DNA of 20,591 nucleotides from an uncultured Bacteroidales bacterium (GTDB lineage Bacteria; Bacteroidota; Bacteroidia; Bacteroidales; Bacteroidaceae), in NCBI GenBank assembly GCA_937914945.1, contig CALGJF010000012.1, forward strand, positions 1 through 20,591, in the 5' to 3' direction. Within the stretch, counting starts at the first letter, position 1. Every line of letters starts with the position of its first letter. The notes beneath the pieces were generated by a model. It saw only the letters and a program-made list of their open reading frames with translations, searched no databases and was not told where the DNA came from. A program made the translations under genes and the position numbers. Positions 5,537 to 14,685 of this stretch are shown piece by piece.

Positions 5537-8500
5537 TTATTTTGTTTTTTCGGCAACCCAATTATATGCGTTGCGGAAAATCTCAATCCACGGAGTAACA
5601 TCGTCGGCAACATGGGCAGCAGGATATGTTGCACACTGCCATGGGAAGATGGCACGCTCTGGGTGAGGCATCATTGCCACATGACGGCCATCGGCACTTG
5701 CAAGAGCTGCCACATTATACGACGAGCCGTTGGGGTTACCCGGGTACTCGCCATAAGCATAGCGTGCCACAATGTTGTATTTATCCTCGGCATAAGGAAG
5801 GTCGAATTTACCCTCGCCGTGAGCCACCCACACACCAAGACGGCTGCCGCCAAGCGAGCCAAAGAGCACGCTGTTGTTCTCGGGCACGTTTACACCCACA
5901 AACGACGACTCGAACTTGTGCGAATTATTGTGGCGCATGTATCCGCGTTGCTCGTGCTGGGGATTTATGAGGTTAAGCTCCATCATCAGCTGGCAACCGT
6001 TGCAGATACCAAGTGAGAGGGTATCCTCGCGGGCATAGAAGCGGTCGAGAGCAGCCTTGGCTGCGGGGTTATAGAGGAAGCCACCCGCCCAGCCTTTTGC
6101 CGAGCCAAGCACGTCGGAGTTGGAGAATCCGCCACAGAAGACAATGAAATTAACCTCGTCGAGAGTCTCGCGGCCGCTGATAAGGTCGGTCATTGTAACA
6201 TCCTTAACATCGAACCCGGCAAGATACATTGCATAGGCCATCTCGCGCTCGCCGTTTGTACCCTTCTCGCGTATGATTGCTGCACGCACGCCCGACTTCT
6301 CGCGGCGGTCGGCCGACATTCCGTAGCCTGCGAGCTTTCCATCAAAGTGCGCGGGCAGGCGGTAGCGCAAGGGCTGGTTCTTGTAGTTTTTCAAACGCTC
6401 ATCGGCACAGCCGTTGAAGCTCTGCTTGCGGTCCATGAGGTATGAGCTGTCGTACCACACGTCTCGGTAGTGGTCGATATCGAACAAGCGTGTGCGCTTA
6501 TCCTTTGCCACTGCAATATGGCGTTTGGCGGTGGGCACACCTATCTTCACAAAGCAGATACCGGCCTCATCGAGCAACTGCTGTACGCGACATTTATCCT
6601 TGTCGGCCACCTGAATAACCAAAGCGGGGTTCTCGGCAAAGAGCAGCTTAACGATATCTTTCTCGGCAATGGAGTTGAGGTCTATTTCCATACCGCCTGT
6701 GGTGTTGGCAAAACACATTTCGAGCAGTGTGGTGATGAGACCGCCGGCCGACACATCGTGGCCTGCGAGAATGAGCCCCTCGTTTACCAATTTCTGCACG
6801 GCATCGAATGCCTCGGCAAAATATTCGGGGTTCTGCACCGTGGGAACATCGTCGCCCACACAGCCCCTTGTCTGTGCAAAGGCCGAGCCGCCCAAGCGCA
6901 ATTGGTCGAAGCTGAAATCTATGTGATAGAATGCGCTCTTGGGCTCGTTCACCATCACGGGCGACACCACCTTGCGCACATCGGACACCTCGCCACCGGC
7001 ACTCACAATAACGGTACCCGGGCTTATTACCTTTGTGCCATCGGGGTACTTTTGTGTCATGGAGAGAGAGTCCTTTCCTGTGGGCACGTTCACTTTGAGG
7101 TCGCAGCAGAAGCCCGACAGAGCCTCAACGCCACGATAGAGGCGTGCATCCTCGCCCTCTTGTGAGCGACAAGGCCACATCCAGTTGGCACTCAAAGAGA
7201 TACTCTTTATGCCGTTTGTAAGGGGCGCAAGCACAATGTTTGTGAGGGCCTCGGAGACAGCAAGCACAGAGCCCTTTGCCGAATCGGCAAGAGCAGCCTG
7301 TGGCGCGTGGCCTATTGAGGTTGCTATACCCTTGCGACCACGATAGTCGAGAGTAACCACACCACAGTCGCTCAACGGCAACTGAATCTCGCCCTGACAC
7401 TGCTGGCGGGCAATTTTGCCAGTTACCGAACGATCGACCTTGTTTGTGAGCCAATCTTTGCAGGCAACAGCCTCCAAGCGGAGTACATCGGTGAGGTAAT
7501 CCTCTATGTTATTTGCGTCGTATGTAACATCCTTGTAGTGGCGTTCCACGGTTTTATCCACCATATAAGTTTTGGGCGACGAGCCGAACATTTGGCTCAC
7601 CGAGAGGTCGAAGGGACGTTTGCCGTCGGCCTGCTCAAAAGCAAAGCGGGCATCGCCTGTTGTTTCGCCCACCACATACATGGGGGCACGCTCGCGGTCG
7701 GCCACACGTTTCACATACTCAATGGCATCCTCTTTAATGAGCAATCCCATGCGCTCCTGCGACTCGTTGGCAATAATCTCTTTTGCCGACAGTGTCTTAT
7801 CGCCCACGGGCAGAGCCGACATATCGATGAGACCGCCACACTCCTCAACAAGTTCCGACAAGCAGTTTACATGGCCTGCCGAGCCGTGGTCGTGAATAGA
7901 CACCACAGGGTTGGTCTCGTCCTCGCACAGCGCACGCACCACATTGTAGGCGCGTTTCTGCATTTCGGCATTGGCACGCTGCACGGCATTGAGTTCAATG
8001 CCCGATGAGTAACGGCCTGTATCAACCGACGACACAGAACCGCCACCAAGGCCGATGCGGTAGTTGTCGCCACCCATCACAATAACCTTGTTGCCCTTTT
8101 CGGGAGCGCCCTTGAGGCAGTCGCGACGGGTACCGTAGCCCACACCGCCGGCAAGCATGATAACCTTGTCGTAGCCATAGACCTCGTTGTTCTCTTTGTG
8201 CTCGAAAGTGAGCACCGAACCGCAGATAAGCGGCTGGCCGAATTTGTTTCCGAAGTCTGACGCACCGTTTGAAGCCTTTATAAGAATCTGCTCGGGTGTC
8301 TGATAGAGCCACTTGCGCACGGGGAGAATATCCTCCCACTTGCGGTCATCGTATGTGCGGGGATAAGATGTCATATAGACAGCCGTTCCGGCAATGGGCC
8401 ATGAGCCTTTACCGCCACCCATACGGTCGCGAATCTCGCCGCCTGTTCCTGTGGAGGCTCCGTTGAAAGGCTCCACTGTTGTGGGGAAGTTATGTGTTTC

Positions 8501-9238
8501 GGCCTTCAAGGAGATAACCGTCTCTATATCCTTTATCACAAAATAGTCGGGTATTGAGTGGTCGGCGGGTGCAAACTGCTCCACCACGGGGCCTGCGGCA
8601 AATGCCACATTATCCTTGTATGCCGAGATTATGCTGTTGGGGTTCTCGTTGGTGGTGCGCTTAATCATTGCAAAGAGCGACGAGGGCATCTCCTCGCCAT
8701 CTATGATGAATGTACCACCGAAAATTTTGTGGCGGCAGTGCTCCGAGTTTATCTGTGCAAAGCCAAACACCTCGCTATCGGTGAGCTTGCGGCCAAGCTC
8801 GCCCTCCACGCGGTGCAGATAATCTATCTCCTCCTTTGAGAGTGCAAGACCCTCCTGCTCGTTGTAGCTGTCGAGATCTTCTATAAACTCTATGGGACGG
8901 GGCTCAATATCCACCTTGAAGATGTTTTGATCCAACCCTTTATACATGCGCTGGAGCATGGGGTCGTAATCGGCATTCTCGTCCTTCACGGCAAAATACT
9001 CCTCTATACGAAGAATGCCGGTGAGTCCCATGTTTTGGGTAATCTCAACAGCATTTGTACTCCACGGAGTAATCATTTCGCGACGGGGGCCCACAAAACA
9101 GCCCTCTACGGCGTCGCCCTCAATGAGCGAAGCCTCGCCGTATAACCAACAAAGTTTTTCAATGTCGTGCGCCTGCAAGGCTACATTGGCCTCGGTTGCA
9201 ACAACCGTGTGGCCGGGGGTACTGAAAAAGTAAATCAT
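5537..9238 (-). CDS. purL: Phosphoribosylformylglycinamidine synthase (FGAM synthase), single-chain PurL
   Basis: This cytoplasmic enzyme makes FGAM from FGAR, glutamine and ATP in the fourth step of purine synthesis. The 1233-residue length fits the large single-chain form (E. coli is about 1295), with PurS-like, synthase and glutaminase parts in one polypeptide. The N-terminal part precedes NSEHCRHKIFGG and then GGEIRDRMGGGKGSWPIAGT, typical of the synthase core. The C-terminal class I glutaminase has the nucleophile elbow GICNGC (C1079 predicted catalytic) and the His-Glu pair in PHPERA (H1192, E1194). The start MIYFFSTPGHTVVATE fits the family. It is transcribed away from the ZIP gene across a 372-base spacer. 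There are no frameshifts or missing catalytic residues. Confidence 0.97.
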   Translation of the reverse strand: MIYFFSTPGHTVVATEANVALQAHDIEKLCWLYGEASLIEGDAVEGCFVGPRREMITPWSTNAVEITQNMGLTGILRIEEYFAVKDENADYDPMLQRMYKGLDQNIFKVDIEPRPIEFIEDLDSYNEQEGLALSKEEIDYLHRVEGELGRKLTDSEVFGFAQINSEHCRHKIFGGTFIIDGEEMPSSLFAMIKRTTNENPNSIISAYKDNVAFAAGPVVEQFAPADHSIPDYFVIKDIETVISLKAETHNFPTTVEPFNGASTGTGGEIRDRMGGGKGSWPIAGTAVYMTSYPRTYDDRKWEDILPVRKWLYQTPEQILIKASNGASDFGNKFGQPLICGSVLTFEHKENNEVYGYDKVIMLAGGVGYGTRRDCLKGAPEKGNKVIVMGGDNYRIGLGGGSVSSVDTGRYSSGIELNAVQRANAEMQKRAYNVVRALCEDETNPVVSIHDHGSAGHVNCLSELVEECGGLIDMSALPVGDKTLSAKEIIANESQERMGLLIKEDAIEYVKRVADRERAPMYVVGETTGDARFAFEQADGKRPFDLSVSQMFGSSPKTYMVDKTVERHYKDVTYDANNIEDYLTDVLRLEAVACKDWLTNKVDRSVTGKIARQQCQGEIQLPLSDCGVVTLDYRGRKGIATSIGHAPQAALADSAKGSVLAVSEALTNIVLAPLTNGIKSISLSANWMWPCRSQEGEDARLYRGVEALSGFCCDLKVNVPTGKDSLSMTQKYPDGTKVISPGTVIVSAGGEVSDVRKVVSPVMVNEPKSAFYHIDFSFDQLRLGGSAFAQTRGCVGDDVPTVQNPEYFAEAFDAVQKLVNEGLILAGHDVSAGGLITTLLEMCFANTTGGMEIDLNSIAEKDIVKLLFAENPALVIQVADKDKCRVQQLLDEAGICFVKIGVPTAKRHIAVAKDKRTRLFDIDHYRDVWYDSSYLMDRKQSFNGCADERLKNYKNQPLRYRLPAHFDGKLAGYGMSADRREKSGVRAAIIREKGTNGEREMAYAMYLAGFDVKDVTMTDLISGRETLDEVNFIVFCGGFSNSDVLGSAKGWAGGFLYNPAAKAALDRFYAREDTLSLGICNGCQLMMELNLINPQHEQRGYMRHNNSHKFESSFVGVNVPENNSVLFGSLGGSRLGVWVAHGEGKFDLPYAEDKYNIVARYAYGEYPGNPNGSSYNVAALASADGRHVAMMPHPERAIFPWQCATYPAAHVADDVTPWIEIFRNAYNWVAEKTK

Positions 9239-9284
9239 AAGAGATTATATACTGTTTATAATATTTTGCATTTGTAAACTTGTG

Positions 9285-9292
9285 CGAAGATA
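9285..9292 (-). promoter_or_regulatory. Candidate purL promoter (TATCTTCG)
   Basis: On the minus strand TATCTTCG, 46 bases before the purL ATG, resembles the Bacteroidota -7 element (TAnnTTTG). TCTG lies 19 bases further upstream (9312-9315), close to the -33 TTTG at a suitable spacing. Two one-base departures make this a moderate call. Confidence 0.45.
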
Positions 9293-9455
9293 CCACAAAA
9301 AAACCAATTTACAGAAATCTTTTACAGCCTATTTTAGCAGAAAACAGAATTATCGTATTTATTAGGAATTTTTGGAATTGCTTTTGTCCATATTTGTGCT
9401 TGCGACCGGCAACGATAATTTCAAATATCGGGCAGCCCAATGGGGCACATGAGCA

Positions 9456-9489
9456 GCCAACAAATAGCACCGAAGATTTTACAGCAAGC
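9456..9489 (+). repeat. 34-bp dispersed repeat, copy in the purL-ZIP spacer
   Basis: This matches 20435-20468 at 31 of 34 positions in the same orientation. The core is CACCGAAGATTTTA followed by SAGCAAGC. Both copies are intergenic. The flanks do not align, so the shared piece is a short unit or the remnant of a longer one. Confidence 0.7.
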
Positions 9490-9575
9490 AAACAAACCTT
9501 GCCTGCCGATGGTTTCTTAAACAACATTAACAATAAAAAAAAGACCACACAAATGTATCCATTGTAAAAAAAGAG

Positions 9576-9583
9576 TATTTTTG
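9576..9583 (+). promoter_or_regulatory. Candidate ZIP gene promoter (TATTTTTG)
   Basis: TATTTTTG is an exact match to the Bacteroidota -7 consensus TAnnTTTG, 27 bases before the ZIP ATG. No TTTG is visible at the expected -33 position, so only the proximal element supports it. Confidence 0.45.
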
Positions 9584-9610
9584 CAATAATATAAAAATCG
9601 GATAAGTGTT

Positions 9611-10384
9611 ATGGAATTTTTAATAGGACTCATACTACCTCTTTTAGGCACCACCATTGGCGCAGCAATGGTGTTCCTTGTACGCGACCGCATTTCAGAT
9701 TTTGCCAACAAAGCCATGCTGGGCTTTGCATCGGGGATAATGGTTGCGGCAGCCTTCTGGTCGCTGTTGCAACCTGCATTGGAACAGAGCGGCAGCGACA
9801 GCATTGCGCAGGCATGGCCTGTAATTATCGGTTTCCTTGTGGGAATGGGCTTTCTGCTGGCACTCGACACATTTATCCCCCACCAGCATGTCGATAACAG
9901 CCAGCCCGAAGGAGTGCGCTCCGCCCTACCCCGCTCCACCAAAATGATGCTCGCCGTGGCACTGCACAATATCCCCGAAGGCATGGCTGTGGGCGTGGTA
10001 CTTGCCGGCATAGGCAACGACAGCATGCTCACAACTGCGGGTGCCATAGCCCTTGCAATAGGTATGGCGGTACAGAACATACCCGAGGGAGCCATAATTT
10101 CTATACCCATGCGCAACGAGGGGAAAAGCCGCACAAAGGCGTTCCTGTTGGGCACCCTGTCGGGGCTTGTGGAGCCGCTTGCAGCCATTGCCACCATCAT
10201 ATTTTTAGACGAAACTGCCGGAACCATGCCGCTGCTGCTTGCCTTTGCCGCAGGAGCCATGCTATATGTGGTGATTGAGGAGCTTATACCATCGTCGCAG
10301 AGCGGAGAACACAGCAATATCGGCACCATTGGATTTGCGGGAGGATTTGCCCTTATGATGGTGTTCAACGCCACCATAGGATAA
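9611..10384 (+). CDS. ZIP family divalent metal transporter (ZupT/GufA-like)
   Basis: The product is a 257-residue inner-membrane protein predicted to import zinc or related divalent metals. It shows about eight hydrophobic segments and the two ZIP metal-site signatures: HNIPEGMAVG (H119, N120, P122, E123) in TM4 and QNIPEGAI (Q155, N156, P158, E159) in TM5. A conserved IEELIP lies near the C-terminal part. A Gln in place of His in the second motif is common in the GufA-type branch. The loop between TM3 and TM4 carries HQH (about 96-98), a small histidine cluster. The gene stands alone, divergent from purL and 153 bases before nuoA. Metal preference cannot be decided here. Confidence 0.92.
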   Translation: MEFLIGLILPLLGTTIGAAMVFLVRDRISDFANKAMLGFASGIMVAAAFWSLLQPALEQSGSDSIAQAWPVIIGFLVGMGFLLALDTFIPHQHVDNSQPEGVRSALPRSTKMMLAVALHNIPEGMAVGVVLAGIGNDSMLTTAGAIALAIGMAVQNIPEGAIISIPMRNEGKSRTKAFLLGTLSGLVEPLAAIATIIFLDETAGTMPLLLAFAAGAMLYVVIEELIPSSQSGEHSNIGTIGFAGGFALMMVFNATIG

Positions 10385-10445
10385 TCATGGCAAAAATCTA
10401 AAATTTTACATGGAAAAAAGCAACCACCCCAAAGGATATTTTTAT

Positions 10446-10453
10446 TACATTTG
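10446..10453 (+). promoter_or_regulatory. nuo: Candidate nuo operon promoter (TACATTTG)
   Basis: TACATTTG matches the -7 consensus TAnnTTTG exactly, 84 bases before the nuoA ATG, in the 153-base spacer after the ZIP gene. No TTTG lies at the -33 position (CAACCACC instead). Spacing would give a leader of about 75-80 bases. No terminator hairpin for the ZIP gene is evident, so read-through from it is possible. Confidence 0.4.
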
Positions 10454-10537
10454 CCCTGCCACAAAGGCCATTCAAGAGGAATTATTTATCAATCAACACG
10501 ATAGCAAAAATAAGAAATTTTATAACAAAAAGAATAT

Positions 10538-10888
10538 ATGAATTTTGTTCTTCTTTTTACAATGATTATCGCATCGGTTTTGCTTGTTGCCGCAGGCATG
10601 CTCATAGCAAGATGGATATCTCCACGCAGCTACAACAAGCAAAAGAGCGAATCGTATGAGTGCGGAATACCCACACAGGGAGAAACATGGGTGCACTTCA
10701 AGGCAGGTTACTACCTTTTTGCCATTCTCTTCCTCATGTTCGACATTGAGGCAATATTCCTTTTCCCATGGGCCACCGTGGTGCAGGAGTTAGGTATAAA
10801 AGCCCTTGTGGGTGTGCTCTTTTTTATGTTCATATTAATCCTGGGCTTGGCATATGCTTGGCGCAAAAAAGCTCTTGAATGGAAATGA
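10538..10888 (+). CDS. nuoA: NADH-quinone oxidoreductase subunit A
   Basis: NuoA is the small three-helix membrane subunit next to the quinone channel of complex I. The 116 residues give three hydrophobic segments. The conserved TM1-TM2 loop contains SYECG (C42), and TM2 has FDIEAIFLFPWA (D69, E71), both hallmarks of the NuoA/ND3 family. It is the first gene of the operon; its TGA overlaps the nuoB start region (10879-10888), suggesting coupled translation. Length and start agree with the family. Confidence 0.96.
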   Translation: MNFVLLFTMIIASVLLVAAGMLIARWISPRSYNKQKSESYECGIPTQGETWVHFKAGYYLFAILFLMFDIEAIFLFPWATVVQELGIKALVGVLFFMFILILGLAYAWRKKALEWK

Positions 10889-11523
10889 AAAAGCCGATAA
10901 TAAAATCAATCCCCTACGAGGAGTTCAAAGATAACGAAACACTCGAAGCACTTATCAAGGAACTCAACAAAGAGCGCACCAACGTAGTTGTGGGTGCGCT
11001 CGACGACCTTATTAATTGGGGACGCAGCAATTCGCTGTGGTCGCTCACATTTGCCACCAGCTGCTGTGGCATAGAGTTCATGTCGGTGGGTGCTGCACGT
11101 TACGATTTTGCCCGTTTCGGATTCGAGGTTACACGAAACTCTCCCCGCCAGGCCGACCTTATAATGGTAGCCGGCACAATCACCCACAAGATGGCGCCCG
11201 TGCTCAAACGCCTATACGACCAGATGGCCGAGCCCAAATATGTGGTGGCTGTGGGAGGCTGTGCCATAAGCGGCGGCCCATTCAAGGGTTCTTACCACGT
11301 GGTAAACGGTGTGGACAAGATTCTTCCCGTGGATGTATATATCCCCGGCTGCCCACCTCGCCCCGAGGCTATCATGTATGGCATGATGCAGTTGCAACGC
11401 AAAGTGAAAATAGAGAAATTCTTCGGCGACAAGAACAGGCATCAAAACCCGCGCGAGGTACGCCGCGAGCCCATAATAGTAACCAACGCCCCTGTTGAAG
11501 GGTGTGAAAAAACCGACAAATAA
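10879..11523 (+). CDS. nuoB: NADH-quinone oxidoreductase subunit B
   Basis: NuoB carries the terminal iron-sulfur cluster N2, which passes electrons to quinone. The 214-residue product has the four expected cysteines: the tandem pair C62-C63 in TSCCGIEF, C128 in GGCAISGG and C158 in PGCPPRP. The start at 10879 gives MEMKKPIIK. A second ATG at 10885 forms an exact ATGA overlap with the nuoA stop and is a real alternative that removes two residues. The extended C-terminus (after about 180) is basic and less conserved. Isoleucine is encoded by ATA in 8 of 15 cases. Confidence 0.97.
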   Translation: MEMKKPIIKSIPYEEFKDNETLEALIKELNKERTNVVVGALDDLINWGRSNSLWSLTFATSCCGIEFMSVGAARYDFARFGFEVTRNSPRQADLIMVAGTITHKMAPVLKRLYDQMAEPKYVVAVGGCAISGGPFKGSYHVVNGVDKILPVDVYIPGCPPRPEAIMYGMMQLQRKVKIEKFFGDKNRHQNPREVRREPIIVTNAPVEGCEKTDK

Positions 11524-13088
11524 TGGAGCTTATATTTATAGAGAAGGAAGAGGCACGCAAAGTTCTGCGCACACATCGCGACAGCGGTATGGATTTTCTA
11601 CGCGACCTCATAGGCATGGATTGGGGCGACGAGGGGCTGGGCGCTATATACATACTCGAAAACAGCACCACCCACGCCACCATGCACCTTGCCGTGCGCA
11701 CCACCGACCGCAACAAACCTGCAATATACACCGTGTGCGATATGTGGAGTATAGCCGAACTGTATGAACGCGAGGTATATGATTTCTACGGAATACGTTT
11801 TATAGGACACCCCGATATGCGCCGTCTTTTTCTGCGCAACGATTGGGAGGGTTACCCGCTACGCAAGGACTACGATGCAAGCGAAGCCATAAACCCTATA
11901 CGCCTTACCAACGAGCCACCCGAGGATGTGCAGCGTTCCTACGAAATAGAAGAGGATAAGGAGTTCGCAGCCATAGCAAAGCGCGAAAACTTCATGCATG
12001 TCGATGAGTATGTGATAAACATAGGCCCGCAGCACCCCGCAACACATGGTGTACTCCGTTTCAGGCTTGCGCTTGCGGGCGAGGAGATACGCAAGATTGA
12101 CATCCACTGCGGTTACATACATCGCGGCATAGAAAAACTATGCGAGAGCAAAACATACCCGCAGCTACTTGCCTTTACCGACCGCCTTGACTACCTGAGC
12201 GCCCACCAAAACCGCCACGCACTCTGCATGTGCATAGAGAATGCCTTGGGGCTGGAAATAGCTCCGCGCGTACAATACATACGCACCATAATGGACGAGC
12301 TGCAACGCATAGACTCGCACCTGCTCATGCTATCGTGCGCTGCCATGGACCTGGGAGCGCTCACTGCATTTATATATGGGTTCCGCGACCGCGAAAAAGT
12401 TCTCGATATTTTTGAAGAGGTAACCGGCGGTCGTCTTATACAGAACTATAATATAATAGGTGGCGTACAGGCCGACATAACAACAGGCTGGGAGGCCAAG
12501 GTAAAGGATTACTGCACCTACCAGCTCCACAAGATAAAGGAATTTGAGGACCTTTTTGTAAACAGCATAATAACCAAGAACCGCATGAAAGGCGTGGGAG
12601 TACTCACGCGCGAGGAGGCTATATCATACGGTGCAACAGGCTGCACAGGCCGTGCAGCAGGCTGGGCGTGCGATGTACGCAAACGCCACCCTTACGCTCT
12701 ATATGGCCAGGTGGATTTCAAAGAGGTGCTATACACAAACGGCGACAGCTACGACCGTGTGCTCATGCGCTTGGACGAGATAAAACAATCGGTACACATA
12801 ATAAGGCAGTTGATAGACAATATACCCGCGGGCGATTACAAGCAAAAGACAAAGCCCATAATAAAACTGCCCGAGGGCCGTTTCAGTGCAGCTGTCGAGG
12901 GCTCGCGCGGCGAGTTTGGCGTGTTCATAGAGAGCCATGGCGACAAGAGCCCCTATCGCGTAAAATTCCGCCCCATGGGCCTGCCCCTTGTGGCCTGTAT
13001 GCACAAGATTCTGAAAGGTTGCAAAATAGCCGACCTCATAACCATTGGTGCCACACTCGACTATGTGATACCCGATATTGACCGATAA
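11523..13088 (+). CDS. nuoCD: Fused NADH-quinone oxidoreductase subunits C/D
   Basis: One 521-residue chain joins the 30 kDa (NuoC) and 49 kDa (NuoD) subunits of the quinone module. Residues 1-125 are NuoC-like, with EREVYDFYGIRFIGHPD from E82 and a WEGYPLRKDY tail. After a linker of about 35 residues, NuoD begins near 160 with INIGPQHPATHG (H171, H175), the loop at the quinone head-group site, followed by HCGYIHRGIEKL and LDYLSAHQN. The chain ends ATLDYVIPDIDR, as in the family. The start overlaps the nuoB stop by one base (TAATG). Such fusions occur in Bacteroidota and enterobacteria. It appears intact. Confidence 0.96.
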   Translation: MELIFIEKEEARKVLRTHRDSGMDFLRDLIGMDWGDEGLGAIYILENSTTHATMHLAVRTTDRNKPAIYTVCDMWSIAELYEREVYDFYGIRFIGHPDMRRLFLRNDWEGYPLRKDYDASEAINPIRLTNEPPEDVQRSYEIEEDKEFAAIAKRENFMHVDEYVINIGPQHPATHGVLRFRLALAGEEIRKIDIHCGYIHRGIEKLCESKTYPQLLAFTDRLDYLSAHQNRHALCMCIENALGLEIAPRVQYIRTIMDELQRIDSHLLMLSCAAMDLGALTAFIYGFRDREKVLDIFEEVTGGRLIQNYNIIGGVQADITTGWEAKVKDYCTYQLHKIKEFEDLFVNSIITKNRMKGVGVLTREEAISYGATGCTGRAAGWACDVRKRHPYALYGQVDFKEVLYTNGDSYDRVLMRLDEIKQSVHIIRQLIDNIPAGDYKQKTKPIIKLPEGRFSAAVEGSRGEFGVFIESHGDKSPYRVKFRPMGLPLVACMHKILKGCKIADLITIGATLDYVIPDIDR

Positions 13089-13108
13089 AGCAGAGAAAGA
13101 GAGAAAAT

Positions 13109-14182
13109 ATGGATTTCACAACAATAACAACCGCCATAAACAGCCTGCTGTGCCGCTATCTGCCCGAGCAGGGTGTTATCCTTGCCGAGAGTATTCTTGC
13201 GGCAATATGCCTCATACTCGCCTATGTTCTTTTTGCAATAGTTATGATATTCATGGAACGCAAGGTGTGTGCAGCCTTCCAATGCCGCTTGGGCCCCATG
13301 CGCGTGGGCTATTGGGGATTGCTGCAAGTGTTTGCCGATGTGTTCAAGATGCTCATTAAGGAGATTATAAGCATTAAGCGCAGCGACCACGTTCTATACT
13401 CGCTTGCACCCTACATAGTAATAATGAGTTCCGTACTCACATTCAGTTGCCTCCCCTTTGCACGAGGCCTGCATGCGCTCGACTTTAACATAGGAGTATT
13501 TTTCCTTATGGCAGCCTCGTCGTTCGGTGTGCTTGGCATACTGCTTGCAGGCTGGAGCAGCAACAACAAATTCTCAATGATTGGAGCCATGCGCAGCGGC
13601 GGACAGATGATAAGCTACGAACTGTCGGTGGGCCTATGCATGCTCACCATGGTGGTGCTCAGTGGCACCATGCAGATAAGCGCCATAGTGGAGAGCCAAT
13701 TAGACGGATGGTTCATATTCAAGGGACATATACCCGCCTGTATAGCTTTCGTCATATACCTCATAGCCGGTAATGCCGAGACCAATCGTGCCCCATTTGA
13801 CCTCCCCGAAGCCGAGTCGGAGCTCACCGCAGGCTATCACACCGAGTATTCGGGCATGCACTTCGGTTTCTTCTACGTGGCAGAATTCATGAACGTGTTT
13901 ATTGTTGCCGGCATAGCCTCTACCCTGTTCCTTGGCGGCTGGGCACCCCTTTACATTCCGGGATTCGATGCCTTCAACACAGCCATGGGTTATATACCCG
14001 GCATTGTGTGGATGCTTGGCAAGACATTCTTTGTTATATGGCTGCTCATGTGGATACGATGGACCTTCCCGCGCTTGCGTATAGACCAGGTACTTGTGCT
14101 CGAATGGCAATACCTTGTACCCATAGGGCTTGTAAACCTGCTCATCATGACTATATGTGTGGTAATGGGCTGGACATTCTGA
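13109..14182 (+). CDS. nuoH: NADH-quinone oxidoreductase subunit H
   Basis: NuoH is the membrane subunit forming much of the quinone chamber and joining the peripheral and membrane arms. The 357 residues give about eight helices. Family motifs include MERKVCAAFQCRLGPMRVGYWG near the N-terminus and the acidic loop NRAPFDLPEAESELTAGYHTEYSGM in the C-terminal half. It follows nuoCD after 20 bases, with a purine-rich AAAGAGAGAAA before the ATG. The nuoI start lies one base after its stop. Confidence 0.96.
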   Translation: MDFTTITTAINSLLCRYLPEQGVILAESILAAICLILAYVLFAIVMIFMERKVCAAFQCRLGPMRVGYWGLLQVFADVFKMLIKEIISIKRSDHVLYSLAPYIVIMSSVLTFSCLPFARGLHALDFNIGVFFLMAASSFGVLGILLAGWSSNNKFSMIGAMRSGGQMISYELSVGLCMLTMVVLSGTMQISAIVESQLDGWFIFKGHIPACIAFVIYLIAGNAETNRAPFDLPEAESELTAGYHTEYSGMHFGFFYVAEFMNVFIVAGIASTLFLGGWAPLYIPGFDAFNTAMGYIPGIVWMLGKTFFVIWLLMWIRWTFPRLRIDQVLVLEWQYLVPIGLVNLLIMTICVVMGWTF

Positions 14183-14183
14183 A

Positions 14184-14660
14184 ATGCGTAAATTGTTACC
14201 GAACGATATGAAGAGAAACAGAAAAAAAACATATGTAGGCACGGTGTTCCAGGCTATACACTCACTGCTCACCGGCCTCAAAGTTACCATGAAGGAGTTT
14301 TTCACTCCCAAGGTAACCGAGCAGTACCCCGAGAACCGCAGCACGCTGCAAATATCGGAAAGACACCGTGCGCAGCTCTATATGCCCACCGACGAGGAGG
14401 GCAATAACCGTTGCATAGCCTGTGGCCTGTGCCAATCGGCATGCCCCAACGGCACCATAAGCATAACCACCACGACTGTAACCGACAGCGAGACGGGAAA
14501 AAGCCGCAAGGTGCTTGCCGAGTACCACTACGACCTTGGCAGCTGCACATTCTGCCAGCTATGCGTCAATGCCTGCCCCAAGGAGGCTATAAAGTTCAAC
14601 AACAAGTTCGAGAATGCAGTGTTTGACCGCAGTAAACTGATACTTAAACTGAATAAATAA
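14184..14660 (+). CDS. nuoI: NADH-quinone oxidoreductase subunit I
   Basis: NuoI is the ferredoxin-like subunit holding clusters N6a and N6b, feeding electrons to NuoB. The 158-residue product has two complete 4Fe-4S motifs, CIACGLCQSACP (C77, C80, C83, C87) and CTFCQLCVNACP (C121, C124, C127, C131). An N-terminal stretch (residues 17-40) looks like the membrane-contacting helix. The first ATG at 14184 is used; an internal ATG at codon 9 is possible. With NuoE, F and G absent here, NuoI is the outermost known redox subunit and the probable entry point for electrons. Confidence 0.96.
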   Translation: MRKLLPNDMKRNRKKTYVGTVFQAIHSLLTGLKVTMKEFFTPKVTEQYPENRSTLQISERHRAQLYMPTDEEGNNRCIACGLCQSACPNGTISITTTTVTDSETGKSRKVLAEYHYDLGSCTFCQLCVNACPKEAIKFNNKFENAVFDRSKLILKLNK

Positions 14661-14685
14661 AATAATAAAAAGCAGATAATATAAT

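Larger units (their letters stand above)
9239..9610. other. Divergent intergenic region between purL and the ZIP gene
   Basis: This 372-base AT-rich spacer has start sites for two divergent genes. It contains candidate -7 elements for purL (9285-9292, minus) and the ZIP gene (9576-9583, plus), and a 34-bp dispersed repeat copy (9456-9489). Short ORFs cross it on both strands (for example 9280-9567 plus and 9309-9548 minus), but neither resembles a known protein or has a good start context. I see no purine riboswitch, tRNA or PurR-type palindrome. Confidence 0.6.

Noticed and set aside
9239..9300. Purine riboswitch or PUR-box in front of purL
   Set aside because: The leader is only about 40 bases, AT-rich, with no conserved junction or palindrome that I can recognise.
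9280..9567. 95-codon plus-strand frame between purL and the ZIP gene
   Set aside because: It covers the purL promoter and part of a dispersed repeat, has no recognisable family, and has a poor start context.
9517..10464. 315-codon minus-strand frame antisense to the ZIP gene
   Set aside because: It is the complement of a clear ZIP coding region, has a low-complexity M/P/S/A composition and matches no family.
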